Shown here: piece after piece, positions 1 through 14,000 of the stretch
How positions within the stretch are numbered: position 1 is the first letter of the stretch
Layout: each line of letters starts with the position of its first letter
Source: Fasciolopsis buskii
Taxonomy: Eukaryota > Platyhelminthes > Trematoda > Plagiorchiida > Fasciolidae
NCBI GenBank assembly: GCA_008360955.1
Contig: LUCM01009017.1
Location: forward strand, 1 to 64,000
Reading direction: 5' to 3'
DNA: 64,000 nt
Notes under the pieces: generated by a model
Told to the model about the DNA's origin: nothing
What the model saw: the letters and a program-made list of their open reading frames with translations, nothing else
Database searches by the model: none
Position numbers and translations under genes: made by a program

Positions 1-24
1 AAGCACCGTCACTCATCCCCCAGC
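1..24. other. Non-repeat sequence at the left edge
   Basis: The first two dozen bases contain a run of five C and several C-rich words, unlike the C-poor triplet array that begins right after them. They therefore look like the last bases of unique sequence before the array. The stretch is too short to say what it belongs to. The array may thus have its left boundary inside this window, at about base 25. Confidence 0.5.
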
Positions 25-2074
25 AGTCGGTAGCAGCAATAGTTATGAGAAGTATTAATATATAGTAGTATGTAGCTCAGTAAACAATCAAAAGTTTTTA
101 AGTAGTATATTAGTAGTATAGTTAGTAATACTAGTAGCAATAGTAGTTTTGCTTGTAATTTTGGTAGTAGCAGTAGCAGAAGTATTGGTAATAGTAGAAG
201 TATTAGAAGCGTATTAAATGAGCTAAATGTAGTACTCATTTAGTAGCATACGCAGAGTTAATAGGTAAAATTACATCAGCAGTCACTTATACAGTAGTAG
301 TAGAAGTAGCGCTAGTGATAGCAGTAGTAGTGACAGTAGTAATCATTTTAGCAGTAGTTGTAATTATGTTAGTAGAAGTAGTAGAAGTAGTGGTAATAGT
401 AGTATTGGTAATAGTAGGAATAATTAGTATATTTGGTACATATTACGAATAATAATAGTAGTATATTTGATTGTGATTAGTATTCCAACCACTAGTAATA
501 CCAGTAGTAGTAGCAGTAGTAAAAGCGGTAGCAGTGGTAGTAGTAGTATAATTAGTATTGACAGTAGTAGTAGTAGAAGTAGTAGCAGTAGTACTGGTAT
601 TATTAGTTGTATTTACAGAAGTAGTATTTGTGTTAGTAGTATTAGCAGTAATAGTGGTAGCAGTAGTAGTAGCAATATTAATAGATATTAGTAGTAATAA
701 TATTGTTAGTTGTAGTAGTAGTAGCAGTAGTAGTTTTGCTACTAGTATTAGTAGTATTAGTAGCATCAGTATAGGCAGTAGTAGTAGTATTAGTAGTAGT
801 ATTTGCAGTATTATTAGTATCAGTAATTTTAGTGATAATAGTTGTTGTATCTGTAATAATAATAATAGTATTAGTAATAGCAGTTTTCATCGTTGTAGTA
901 GTGATTAATAAGTAGTATTAGCAGTAGTAGAAATGATGTTAGTAATAGTGGTAATAGTAGTGGTAGCAGCAGTAGTAGTTTAAGTAAAATTCGAATTATT
1001 ATTTGTATAAGATGCATTGGTAGAAATAATAATAGTTGTAATGGTAGTAGTAGCATTATGATAATTGTTAGCAAATTTGGTAGCAGTTGTGATATTAGCA
1101 TTAGTGGTAGCAGCAGTTGTAGTAGCAGCAGTAGTAGCAGTAGTAATGGTAGTAGATGTAGTAGTTGTAGATTTGATAGTATTATTAGTATTAGTAGCAC
1201 CAGTAATAATAATAATGGTATCAGTTTTATTATCAGTAGCAGTACTAGTATTATTCGTAGTTGTACTAATGGCAGTATTATTTGTAATATTTGCAATATT
1301 AGTAATATGAGCAAAAGTATTAGTACTGGAAGTTGTAGTGGTAGATTTATTAGTTGCAGTGATAGAATATTAGTTATATTAGTGGTAATAGTGGTAGTTT
1401 TGTTTGTATAATTGAAAGGATTAGTAGTAGTATAATTAGTAGAGGTGGTAGTATTATTATTAGTAGTATTAGTAGTTGTAACAGTAGTAGTAGTATTAGT
1501 AGCACAATTAAGATTAGTAGTATTAGCAGTAGTATTATGACGAGTGACAATAGTGGTAGTGGTAGTAGTATTTGTAGCAGAATTAGTAGTAATAGCAATA
1601 GTATCAGTAATGGTAGCAGTAGTTGCATTAGTAGTAAAAGTAGTAGTAGCAATAGTCGAAGTGGTAGCAGTCGCAATAGAATTAGTATTAGTAAAATTGG
1701 CAGTGGCACAATTAGTATCACTGGTGATAGTATTAGTAGTAGTATTAGTAGTGGTAGTAGTAGTAGTATAAGTGGTAGTAGTCGTAGTAGCAGTTGTAGT
1801 AGCAGAAGTAGCAGCAGTAGTAGTAGTGGTAGTAGTAGTAATAGTAGTAATAGTTTCAGTATTAGTATTAGTAGTAGTATGAGTATTATAATTAGTAGAA
1901 GTCGTGGTAGTAAAGGTAGTAGCAGTAGTATTATTAGTAGAAGTTTTAGTAGCAGGATTGTCAATAGAGTTAGTAGTAATAATAGTAATATTAGCAGAAT
2001 TAGTAGTAGTAGTAATAGTAGTAGTATTGTTATTACAAATGGCATTAGCAGTAGCATTAGCAGCATTGGTATTA

Positions 2075-2107
<33 letters not shown>

Positions 2108-2168
2108 TTAGTAGTAGTAGTCGTAGTAGTAGTAGTAGCAGTAGTAGTAGTAGTATTAGTATTAGTAT

Positions 2169-2169
<1 letters not shown>

Positions 2170-2217
<48 letters not shown>
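2170..2217 (+). repeat. Pure (AGT)16 tract
   Basis: Sixteen perfect AGT units sit within degenerate array. Such perfect tracts mark recent replication slippage against an otherwise mutated background. Confidence 0.9.
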
Positions 2218-2218
<1 letters not shown>

Positions 2219-2887
2219 AAAGTATTGGTAGATTTAGTTTTAGTAGAAGCAGTAAAATTAGTAGTAGCAGAAGGAGTAGTGGTAGTCATATAAGTGTTAG
2301 TAATATTATTGATAGTATTCGTAGTGTTAGCAGTCCTTTTAGTATTAGCAATCTTAGTGTTGGTAGAATTACTATAAATAGTACTAGTATTATTAGCCGT
2401 ATTAGTAATATTATTATTAGTAGTAGTAGTGGTTGTTGTATTTTAATTATTATTAGCAGTGGTTTTAGTAGAATTAACATTAGTATTGTTAGTATTAGTT
2501 ATATTATCAGTATTCGTATTAGTAGTAGTAGTATTAGTCGACATATTGGTTGTAGTATTATTAGTAATAATAGTATTTAGTAGTAGTAGTTTTAGCAGAA
2601 CCTGTAGTAGTAGTAGTAGTAGTAGCAGTTGTAGTTTTGCTATTAGTATCAGTAAAAGCAGTATCAGTAGTATTGGTGGTAGCAGTAGTAGTAGTAGCAG
2701 TATCATTAATAGGAGTAATAGTATCAGTAGCAGTAGTAATAGCAGTTGTAGTTGCAGTATTTCCAATAATATTAGTAGTAACAGCAGTTGTACTAGTAGA
2801 AGAAGTGATAGTATAAATAGTATTAGCAGTGGTAGTAATTATGTTATTAGAATTAGCAGTAGTTGTAGTAGTAGCAGTAGCAGTATC

Positions 2888-2930
<43 letters not shown>

Positions 2931-3425
2931 ATAGCAGTGGTATTACTTTTATTATTAGAAATTTTAATAATATTGTTATTGGTAGTATTATTATTTGTAG
3001 TAATATAATAATTAGTAGCAATTTTGTAGAAGTATTAGTATTAGTAAAAATAGTATCAATAGATATAGTAGTACTGGTAGTAGTAGTTTTCGAAAAAGTG
3101 GTGGTAGCGGTAATAACAGTAGTGATATTCCTAATAATAATACTAGTAATTTTAGTATTAGCAGCAGTAATATTAGTAGTAGCAATGGTAATAATAGTAG
3201 TAGTATTAGCACTTGAAATAATATTATTAGTAATAGTAGTAGCAGTATAACTAAAGTTAGTAGTGGAATAAGTAGAAGATTTTTTAGTAGGATTACTTGT
3301 AGAAGTAGAAGTAGTCATAGTAGTAGCAAAAGTATTAGTAGTAGTAGAAGTAGTGGCAGAAGGAGCATTATTATTATTCGTGATAGTAATACTATTAGTA
3401 TTAGTAATTATAGTGTAAGAAGTAA

Positions 3426-3458
<33 letters not shown>

Positions 3459-4536
3459 CAGTACTAGTAGTATTAGCAGCATTATTATTAGTAGTAGTAG
3501 CGGTGTTAATTATAGTAGTAGTAGTAAAAGAAGTACTAGCAGTAGTAGTAGTAATTCTTGTAGTAGCAGTAGTAGTATCATTAGTAGCATTAGAATTAGC
3601 CGTAATAGTAGTAGAACTATTAGTAATAGAAATAATAGTGTGTATATTTGCAGCAGTTGCAGTTGTTAGTAATAGGGGTAGTACCAATAATAGATATAGT
3701 AGTGGTAATAATGGATTCATTAGAAGTAGTATTAAAAGTAGTTTTATTAGTAGATCTCGTAGAAATAATAGAACTAAAAGCAGTATTAGTAGTAGCAGTA
3801 CCAGCAGTAGTAGCAATAGTAGCATTAGTAGTAGAATTATAACTAATAGTAGTAGTATTAGTAGTATTTGTATTAGTTGTATTAGCAGTGTTGTTATTAT
3901 TAGTATTCATTGTAATAGTGGTAGTAGTAGTGTTAATAACAATAGTAGTAATAGTGGTAATAATCGTATCAGTGGTAGTAGTAGTTGTTGTATTAGTAGT
4001 AGTATTCGTAGGTAATAATATTAGTATTAGTAGTAATGTAATTAATATTTATAGTAATAGTATTATTAGTATTAATTTCTGTACTCGTAGTAATGGTAGT
4101 GGTAGTAGTATTGGTAGTAGCAGAAGCAGAATTAGTAATAGTACTGCTTGTAGTAGTAGTAGTAGTTTTTGTAGCATCAGTAGTAGTATTAGTAATAAAA
4201 GTATTAGTAGTAGCACTAGTAATAATAGTAGTAGTTGTATAAGTATTATTATCAGTTGCAGTAGTAGTATTATTTGTAGTATTAATTGTGATAGTATTAT
4301 TGGTATTAGTGTTATTAGTATTATTAGAAGCAATAACAGTATTAGTGGCAGTGTAGTAGCATTAGTCGTAGTATTGGTAATAATAGTAATAATACTAGCT
4401 TTAGTAGTGAATTTGATAGTATTAGTGTTGGTAATAATAATAGTATAAGTAATAACAGTAGTGGTACTAGTAGTATTAGTAGTAGTAGTAGTAGTATTAG
4501 CTGCAGTATAGTAGTATTAGTCGCAGTAGTCGTATT

Positions 4537-4556
4537 GTTTGCGACAGGGTCAAAAG
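4537..4556. other. Short non-triplet island in the array
   Basis: About twenty bases (TTTGCGACAGGGTCAAAAG and one neighbour) do not fit any AGT-variant register and contain CGACAGGGTC, a C- and G-rich word foreign to the array. It may be a remnant of an insertion or gene-conversion tract. It is too short to identify. Confidence 0.45.
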
Positions 4557-4562
4557 TACTAT

Positions 4563-4595
<33 letters not shown>

Positions 4596-5639
4596 CAGAA
4601 TTAGTAGTATTAATATTAGTAATAGTAGTAGGGGTAGCAGTATTTGTATTAGAATTGGTAAAAGTAGTTGTAGCAGTAGTCGTATTGTTAGCGGTCGTAA
4701 TAAGAGCAGCGTTAGTAAGAATAGTGATAGAAAAATCGGTATCATTGTTAATTTTATTAGTCGCAGTAGTAGTAGTAATAGTAGCATTAGTAGTAATAGT
4801 ATTGGTAGTGATACTAGTGGCATTAATAGTAGAATTAGAAGTAGTATTAGTTGTAGTAGCAGCAGTAGTGCTAGTTGTAGTAGTAGTTTTGGTAGCATCA
4901 GTAGCAGCAATAATAGTAGAAGTAGTATTGGTAGTAGTATTGGTAATAGAAGTAAGAGTGGTAGTAGTGGTAATAGTAGTAGTGGTATTAGTAAAAGTAG
5001 TAGTAGCCGCAGTAGTAGTAGTAGTATTTCTTTTAGTAATGGCAGTGGTAGCAGTATTCGTCGTAGTGGTAGCAGAAGACATATTAGTAGTATTACTAGT
5101 ATTAATATTCGTAGACTTATTTGCATTAGTGGTAGTAGTAGTATAAGTAGTAGTAATAGTAGTGTCAGAAGTAGTGGTAGCAGCAGTAGTAGAAGTAAAA
5201 CTATTTATAGTACTAGTAGTTTTAGTAGTAACATCAATAGTAGTAGTAGTAGTAGTTGTAGTATTAGCAGATGCATTAGCAGTAGTATTAGTAATATTGG
5301 TTGAAGTATTGCAGAAATAGTAGTAGTACTACTAGGATTAGTTATAGTAGAATTAATAGTAACAATAGGGCCAGTAGTAGTAGTAGCAGTAGAAATAGTA
5401 GTACCCGTAGTATTAGTAGTAGTTTTGGTAGTGATTGTAATAGTATTAGCATTAGTTGTAGTATTAGTAGTAGTAGTAATAGTAGTATTATTAGTAGTTT
5501 TCCTTTTATTACTAATAGTAATAGTAGTAGTAATTTTGTTACTAGTAGTGTTATATATATTATTATTATTTGTATTTGTAATAGTAGTGGTAGTGGTAGT
5601 GGTAGTAATATCAATAATAGAAGTACTGGCAGTATTATT

Positions 5640-5700
5640 TGCAGTAGTGGTGTGAGAAGTAGTAGTAGCAGGAATATAATTAGGAGAATTATTGATAGTA
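5640..5700 (+). repeat. Higher-order phrase, GCAGGAATA type
   Basis: The phrase GCAGGAATATAATTAGGAG at 5,668 recurs in altered form at 7,732, 8,417, 9,204, 11,003, 12,021, 14,900, 15,004, 15,983, 16,087 and 16,763. The upstream context (a GTAGTGG word, then GAAGTAGTAGTAGC) is also shared with the copy at 15,004. This marks it as one copy of a longer shared unit rather than chance triplet mutation. Confidence 0.5.
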
Positions 5701-8700
5701 GTGGTATTAGTAGTCATAACGTTATCAGTATCATCAGTAATAGCATTAGTAACAGTAATATTATTAGAAGATGTAGTAGCACTATTAGTAGAAATAGTGC
5801 TAGTAGTAGTAGTAGTGGTTACAGTATTATTATTAGCAGTAGTAGTGGTAGTAGTTTTAGTAGTCGTAATAGTATTATTATTACTGGTAATAATAATATC
5901 AGTAATAGGATTAGTAGTAGTAGCTGTTGCAGTATTTTTGGCAGTATTAGTAGTAGTGGTGTTAGTAGTAGTAGTAGTGGTAATATTAGCAGTGGTAGTA
6001 GTAGTATTTGTATTAGTATTGCTAATAATAGTAGTGGTAGTAGTAGCAGTTTTAGTAGCAGTTTTGTTGGTGGTAGAAGCAGCAGTAGTAGAATTAACAA
6101 TATTATTATTACTAGTAAGTGTGATAGTATTAGTAATAATAGTAGTATTAGTATCCGTAGTTGTAGTAAGAGTGTTAGCTGTTGTATCATCACTATTACT
6201 ATTAGTAATAGTGAAAATTGCAGTTGTAGTAGTAGTAATGATAGTAGTATCAGCAGTAGCGATAGAGGTTTTAGTAGCAGTAGTAGTAATTATAGTAGTA
6301 TTATTGGTAGCAGTTGAAGCAGTAGAATTATTAGTAATATTTTTAGGAGTTTTAGTGGTAAAAGTAGTAGTAGTATTAGTAGTAGTATTGGTAGTAGCAG
6401 AAGTAATAACATTCGAAGTAGTACAATTAATTTTAATAGTAGTATCAGTAATAATATCAGTATGATTAGTATTAATATTAGCAGCAAGAGCGGTGGTATT
6501 AGTAGTAGTATTGGTGGTGGTAGCAGTAGTAGTAATATTAGAAGTAGTTATCGCATTATAGTAGTTTCGGTAAAAATAATAGTAGTAATGTTAGTAGTAT
6601 TAGAAGTAGTAGTAGTACTATTAGTAGCAGAAATTGCAGTAGGATTGTTTGTGATAGTTGCAGTAGTTAGTTATAACGGTAGTAGTTTCAGGAGTAGTAG
6701 TAGTGGTAGTAGCATTACTAAAAGTAGCATTAGGTTTATCGGTAATGGTATTGGTATTAGTAGTAGTATTGGTGGCAGTGATAGCAGTAGTATTATTAGC
6801 ATTAGCAGTAGTAGTAATATTAGTAAAATGAGTAGTAGTAGCAGACGTAGCAGCAGTATCAATAGTAGTGATAATCGTAGTATTAATGGTAGTAATATTA
6901 CTAGTAAAATTATTTGTAATAGTAGTATTAATTTTGCTAGTAGTAGTAGTAGTAGTATTAGTTGGAGTAGTAGCAGTAGTAGATTTTAGTAGTAGTAATG
7001 GTAGTAGTAAAAATATTAGTACTAGTAGTATTAGCATTATTATTAGCAGTATTCATAGTAAATGCAGCAGTGGTTGTTGTTGTTTTTAGTATTGTTATAT
7101 TTAGGTTTATTAATAGTAGTGTTGATAGTAGAAGTAGCATCAGTATTAGTATCAGTAATAGTAGCATTAGTATAAGTAGTTGTGGTGGCAGTAGTAGTAG
7201 TAGTTCTAGCACTAGTATTATATAGTAATATTAGCAGTAGCAGTATTGGCAGCAGCATTAGTGGTAGTTTTCTAGTAGTAGCAGTAATATTGTTAGTAAT
7301 AATACTAGTGTTAGTTGTAGTAATTTTAGTGTTAGTGGTGGTAGAATTAATGGTAGCATTAGTGGTAATAGCAAACGAAATAGCAGTAGTAATAGCAGTA
7401 GTAATAGTAGTAGTAGTAGTAGTAGTAGTAGCAGTAGTAGTAATAGCGTAGTAGCAGTAGTATTAGCAGGAATTAGTAGTAGTAGTAGTAGTAGTAATAT
7501 CATTAGTAGTGGTATTAGTAACAGGAGTCATGGTAGTAGTAGTAATAGTATTGGTAGTAGTAGTAGTGGTAGTAGTAGTAGTAGTATAGGCAGTAGCAGA
7601 AGTAGCAGTAGTATTCAGTAAAAGTATTAGTAGTAATATTAATTTTGGTAGCAGTAATAGCAGTAGTAGTAATTGCAGTAGGATTTATAGTAGTAGTATT
7701 AGTAGTAGTAGTGGTAAAATTAGTAATCGTAGCAGGAATAGCAATAAGAGATATCTTAGTTGTTACTGTTTTAGTGAAAGTAGTAGTAGTAGTGATAGTA
7801 TTGGTAATGAAAGTAGTTTAAGTAATAGTAATAGCAGCAGTAGAATTTATAATAGTTTAAATAGTAGCAGTAATAATGTTATTAAAAATAATAGAAGCAG
7901 TAGTGTATTTGTTATTAGCATTAGTAGTAATAATATTTGCATAAGTAGTAATAAATGTGATTCTAATTGTATCAGTATTTGCAGTAGTTTGTAGTAGGAT
8001 AAATAGTAGCGGCAGTAGTAGAAGTAGTAGTACTAGTAGTAGTTGTAGTAGTAGTAGTTTTGGTTGTAGTACTAGTATTGTTAGTAGTAGTAGTAGCAGT
8101 AGTCGTAGTAGTAGTAATATTTTTGGTAGTAATATTAGTGGTATTAGTGGTAGTAGTAGTGGTAGTGTTGGTAGACTTAGTGTTGGTCGTATTAGTAGTG
8201 GCAGTATTAGTAGTGGAAGTTGCGGTACCAGTAGTAACAATAGTAGCAGTGTTAGCATCAGCAGTGGTATTATTATTAGTAGTAGTAATAGTAGCATTAA
8301 TAGTGGCAGTCGAATAATAGCAGCAGTAGTAGTAGTTGTGGTAATAGTACTAGTAGTAGCAGTAGTAGTAGTAGTCGTAGTAGTAGTAAAAAGGGGAAAA
8401 GGTAGTATTTGGACTTGCAGGAATAGCAGTACAAATAGCATTATTTGTTCTAGTTTAAGTAATAGTAATAGTAATAATAATGGCAGTATTGGTAGAATCG
8501 TTATTAGTTGCGTACTAATATTAGTGTTAGTAGTAGTATTATTGGTAGCAGTAGTTTTAGTAGTATCAGGAATAATATTATTAGTAGCAGTAAAAATAAT
8601 ATTAGAATTAGTAGTAGTAGCAGTAGTAGTGGTAGTAGTATTGGCAGGAGTATCACTAGCATTATATTAGTAATAGTATTAGTGATGATAGTAGTAGAAG

Positions 8701-9188
8701 GAGCATTAATTTTGGTTTCATTAGTAGTAGTTTTAGTATTAGTAGTATTTTAGTAGTAATAGTGGTAGTAGTAGTAGTAGTAGTAGTAATAGTAGCAGCC
8801 TTTATATGAGTAGTAGTAATAGTTTAGATGCAGGAGTAGTATTGGTAGCAGCAATATTAGTAGTTTTTGTAACACTACAATTGATAATAGTAGTAGTAGA
8901 ATTATATTTAGTAGTATTACAAGTGGTAATGTTAGTAGTATTAGTGGAAATGGTTGTAGAAGTAGTATTGGCAGTATTAGTAGCAGTAGTAGTATTGGTA
9001 ATAGGAGAAGCAGTGGTAATAGTAGTAGTAGTAGCAGCATTAGCATTAGTAGTGTTAGTATTAGTCGTATATTAGCAGCAGTATTACCTGTAGTAGCCGG
9101 CGTAGTAGTAGTAGTAGTAGCAGTACTAGTGCTAGTAGTAATGGTAGTACCAGCAATACTTATATTATTATTAGCAAAAGTAGTAGCA

Positions 9189-9250
9189 GTAGAATTAGCA
9201 TTTGTAGGAATACCAGTAGGAGTAATATCAGTAGATGTAGTGGTAGCAGT
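9189..9250 (+). repeat. Higher-order repeat copy, paired with 10,988
   Basis: This stretch aligns without gaps to 10,988-11,049, an offset of 1,799 bp. Shared words include GTAGAATTAG, AGTAGGAGTAATAT and GTAGATGTAGT in the same order and spacing. Differences are substitutions only. The pattern indicates duplication of a segment longer than the triplet unit. Confidence 0.6.
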
Positions 9251-10987
9251 AGTAGTAATAGTAATAGTATTAGTATTAGCGGTGTCAGTAGTAGTTGTAG
9301 TAGTAGTAGTAGTATTGTTCTTACTAGTAGTATTTGTCGCATTAGTAGTATTGTTATTAGTAGTAGAATTAATAGTAGTTTTTATTGTAGCATTTGTATT
9401 TATAGTGGTACTCGTATTATAAGCAGTATTATTCGTAAGAACAATAATAGTAGTAGTAGTAGTAGCATTATTCGTAGTAGTATTAGTTGTAGTAGTTGCG
9501 GTATTATAAGCAGGAGTAGAAGTAGTAACAGCAGTATTAGTAGTATTTGAATTAGTAGAATTATTATTGTCATTAGTAGTAGTGGTAGTATTAGCAATGT
9601 TTGTAGTAGCAGTAGTAGCAGTTATATGAGTTGTGTGGTAGTATTGGTATAAGTATCAGTAATATCAGCAGCAGTAGCATTAGTAGTAGTTTTAGTAGTA
9701 ATAGAAGAATTATTACCAGCCGAATGAGCAGAAGGAGAAATGGAAGTATTTTTATTATTAGTTATAGTAATAGAAGTAGTAGTAGCAGGCGTAATAACAG
9801 CAGAAGCAGGAGCAGTAATAATAATAATAGTAGTAGTAGTAATAGTGACATCAACAGTAGTATTATTATTATTATAGTAGTATTATTATTATTAGTATTA
9901 GTGGAAGTAAGTGTAGTAATAGTAGTAGTGGAAACATTAGAAGCAGTAGTAGTAGTAGTAGTAGTGTTAGTAGTAGTATTAGTAGTAGTATTAATAAAAG
10001 CAGAAATATTCGTGGTAGTATTAGCAGTGTTATTAGTAGTAGTAACGGAAGCAGTAGTAGTAGTACTAGGAGTAGTAGTTTTCGAGGTATCAATAGTAGT
10101 AACAATAATGATATTAATAGTAGTAGTAGTGGTACTGGCAGTAAAATTATTAGTATTGGTAGTAGTAGTAGAATCAGTATTAGTAGTAGGAGTAGTAGCG
10201 GTAGTGGCAGTAGTAGCAGCAGTATTATCATTAGTATTGGTAGTAGGATTAGTAGAAGTATTAGTAGTATTATTAGTAGTAGTGCCATAGTAGGTACGGT
10301 AGTATTAGTTGAAAGAGTAGTACTAGCGGTAGCAGAATAAGTGGTAGTACTATTAGTAGTTATACAAGTAATAGTAATAATAGTATTAGCAGTATTTGTA
10401 GTAGCGGCATTAGTAATAATATTAGTAGTTGTAACTGCATTAGTAATAATATTATATTTAGTCATAATAGCAGTAGTAGTAGTTGTTGTAGTAACAGTAG
10501 TAGTAGTAGAGTTATTAGGAGTTATAGTAGTAATTTTGATAGTTGTAGAAGTAGTGGTAGTAATAGTAGTAGTGCCGTAGTAATAGTAAAATTATTAGTG
10601 GTATTAGTAGTAGTAGTGTCAATAGCAGTAGTGGAAGTAGTAGTAGTAGTAGCAGGAGTAGAATTGGTAGCAGCAGTAGTAGTAAATTTCGCAGTAGTAG
10701 AATTAGTAGTTGTAGTAGTAGCAATATTGGTAGTAGTAATATTAGTAGTAGTAGTAATATTAGAACCCGTAGTGGTAGTAGAATTAGTAGTAATAGTAGT
10801 AATAATAGCAATACTAGTAGTCGTAGTATTAGCAGTATTAGCAATAATATTTGTAGTAGTATTAGTAGTAGTAATAATAGTAGTAGTCGGATTGTAGTTG
10901 TATTAGATGTAATAGTAATAGCAGCAGCATAATAATAGTGGTATTAGTAGTAGCACTAGTAGTAGTATTAGTATAGAAGTAGAAAGA

Positions 10988-11049
10988 GTAGAATTAGTAT
11001 CTGCAGGAATAGCAGTAGGAGTAATATTTGTAGATGTAGTAATAGCAGT
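10988..11049 (+). repeat. Higher-order repeat copy, paired with 9,189
   Basis: This is the second member of the 1,799-bp pair. It carries GCAGGAATAGCAGTAGGAG where the partner has GTAGGAATACCAGTAGGAG, followed by GTAATAT and GTAGATGTAGT in both. Confidence 0.6.
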
Positions 11050-14000
11050 AGTAGCTGTGATAATAGTAATAGCAGTAGCGGTATTAGCAGCAGCAGTAAT
11101 ATAATAGTAGTATTGGTAGTAGTGTTATTAGCAGACGTACCAGAAGTATTGGTAATAGTAAAAGTCGTAGCAGTAAGTTTTGTTTTATTGGTAGTATTAG
11201 TGGTAGTCGTAGCAGTAGTAGTAGTAACATAATTCTAAGTATTATTGGCAGTGGTAATAGTAGTATTAGTATAAGTAGTAATAGTAGTATTCGTTGTACT
11301 AATAGTAGCAAAAATAGTAGTAGTAGCAGCAGGATTAGTAGTGGTTGCATCAGAAGTAGTTGTTGATGTAGCAATAGAATTATTATTAGTAGAATTAGTG
11401 GTAGTAGTATTAGTAGAAGCAGTCGTAGTAGTAGTAGTAGCAGTAGTAGCAGTAGTAGTAGGAGTAGTATTAGCAGTAGTTTTGGTAGTAATAGTATTAT
11501 TAGTAGGAGTAGTTTTGATATCAGAAATAATAGTATTCGTAGTAGTTTTGGCAGTGATAGCAGTCGTAGTGGTAGCCGTATTAGCTATAATAATAGTAGT
11601 ACTAGTAGCAGTATTATTGACATTATTAGTAGTCGCAATAGCATTGTTAGTGATAATTTTAGTAATGGTAGTTGTAGTATTAGTAATAATATCGGTATTT
11701 CAAGTAATAATATTATTACAGTACTATTAGTATTAGTAGTAACAGCATTATTGACATTATTGTGATTATCATTATTATTATTCTTATTATTATTATTCAC
11801 ATAATTATGATTATTATTATAAGTACCAGTAGTATTAGTAGTGTTATTTGTAGTATTAGTAGTAGTATCATCAGTAACATTAGTGTTAGTATCTGTGATA
11901 GTAGTAATAATAGTAATAACAGTATCATTAATACTGGTTATAGTTGTAATATGACTCGTAGTATTAGTATTCGTAGTAGTAGTAGTATTAGCAGTAGTAG
12001 TAACAGTGGTATTAGTATTTGCAGGAATAACGGTAGAAAAAGTAGTATTAGTTGTATTTGTAGTAGCAGTAGAAATAGTATCAGTAATAGCAGTATTGTT
12101 AGTAGAGGTATTAGTAGTAGAATTATTAATAGTAGTTGCAGTATTAGTATTATTATATTCAGTCATAACATTAGTAATATTAATAGTAGAAGTAGCAGTA
12201 GCAGTACTAGTGGTATTAGGAGCAGTAGTAGTAATAATGGTATTAGAATTAGTAGTAATAGTGTTAGTAGTAGTGCAGTAGTAATAGTATAATTATTAGT
12301 AGCATTAGTAGTACTAGTTGTAGTAGTAGTAGTACCAGTAGTAGTAGTATTATAAATGGTAGTATTAGTAGCAGTAGTAATAGCAGTAGCAATATTAGTG
12401 GACGTAGTAGTATTCGTACTAGTAATAGTGGCAGTAGTAGCAGGAGTATTAGTGTTGGCAGCAGTAGTAATATTTTTTTAGCAAAAGAATTAGTAGCAGT
12501 AGTAGTCGTAGTACTAGTAGTTGCAGTAGTATTGATAAGGGAAGTAGTATTAGTGAACGGATTAGCAGTAGGAGAATTTGTAGTGGTTTTATTATTATTA
12601 TTAGTATTGGTAGTAGTAGTAGTAGTAGTAGAAGTAGTTGCAGTAGTAGTAATAATAGCATTAGTAGGATTAGTAATGTTAATATTATTCATAGTAAAGC
12701 ATTGAATATAAGTAGTAGTAGCATTAGTGGTAGCAGTAAAATTAGCAGCAGTAGCAGTGATAGCAGTGATAGTATTAGTAGTAATAGTCGTAGTAGTAAT
12801 AGTAATAGTAGTAGTAGTAGCAGTAGTAGTAGTATTAGTGGTAGTAGAAGTAGTAGTTGTAGTAGTAGTAGTAGTGGCAGTTTTAGTAGTAGTAATAGTA
12901 GTAGTAGTAGTAGTAGAGGTAGTAGTAGTAGTAGTATTAGTAGTAGTAGTTGTTGTTGTTGTAGTAGCAGTAGTAGTAGTAGTAATAGTAGTGGTAGTAG
13001 CAGCGGTATTATTAGTAGCATAGTATTACAACAATATTGGTAGAATTATTAGTAGTAACCGTAACAGTAGTATTATTGGCAGTTTATGTAGTATTAGTAA
13101 TTTTTGTAGCAGCATTATTAGTGGTAATATTAGTAGTAGTTGTAGTATTCCTAGTAGAAGTAATAGTAGTAGTAATAGTATTATTTATAGGATTAGAATT
13201 GGTAGGACCAGTAGTAGTAGTTGTTGTAGTAGCATATTTTGCAATAGTAGTAGAAGTAGCAGTAGTATTAGCAGAATCAGTCGTAGTAGAAGTATTAGTA
13301 TTAGTAGTAGTCGTAAAATTCGTAGTAGTAGAAGTGGTAATAGTTGTAGTAGTATTAATAATAGTAATGTTAGTAGTAGTAGTAGAAGTAGTCGTTTTAG
13401 TAATAGTAGTAATACTGGTAGTAGTAGTAGTGGTTGTTACGAGTAGTAGAAGTAGAAGTAATAGTAGTAGTAATGGTAGTAGTGGTAGTATTGGTAGTAG
13501 TAGTAGTAGCAGTAGTAGTAGTAGTATTAGTAGTAGTAGTAGTAGTGTCAATGGTAGTAGTAGAATTAGTCGTAGTATTATTAGAAGCAATACTATTAGA
13601 CGGATTTGCTGTGGAAGAATTTTTATTAGATGTTTTCCTATAAATATTATTATTAGTAGCATTATTATTAGCAGTATTAGTGGTAATAATATTAGGAGTA
13701 GTTTTAATATTGGTATCAATATTAGTAATTGTAATAGTATAGAAATGATGGTAGTATTAGTAGTAGTAGTAGTAGTCGTATTAGTAGTAGTAGTAATAAT
13801 AGTAGTAATTGTAGTATTTGTAGTAGAATTATCGGTAGTTTTATAGTAGTGGTAGTAGTAGTATTAGTGTTTGTAGTAATACTAATATTAGGAGTAGTAT
13901 TAGTAGCAGCGGTATCAATAATATTAGTAGTAGATATATTAGTAGTATTAGCAGTAGTATTAGTAGTGTTAGTGATGATAAAATTAATGGAATTAGTAGC

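Noticed and set aside
871..2289. Minus-strand frame of 472 codons, Thr- then Leu-rich
   Set aside because: It is the ACT/CTA repeat read on the minus strand with one register jump in the middle. There is no domain, no sensible start and no splice structure; the same happens throughout the array.
7380..7600. CRISPR-like alternation of repeats
   Set aside because: No constant repeat with unique spacers; only triplet microsatellite in a eukaryotic context.
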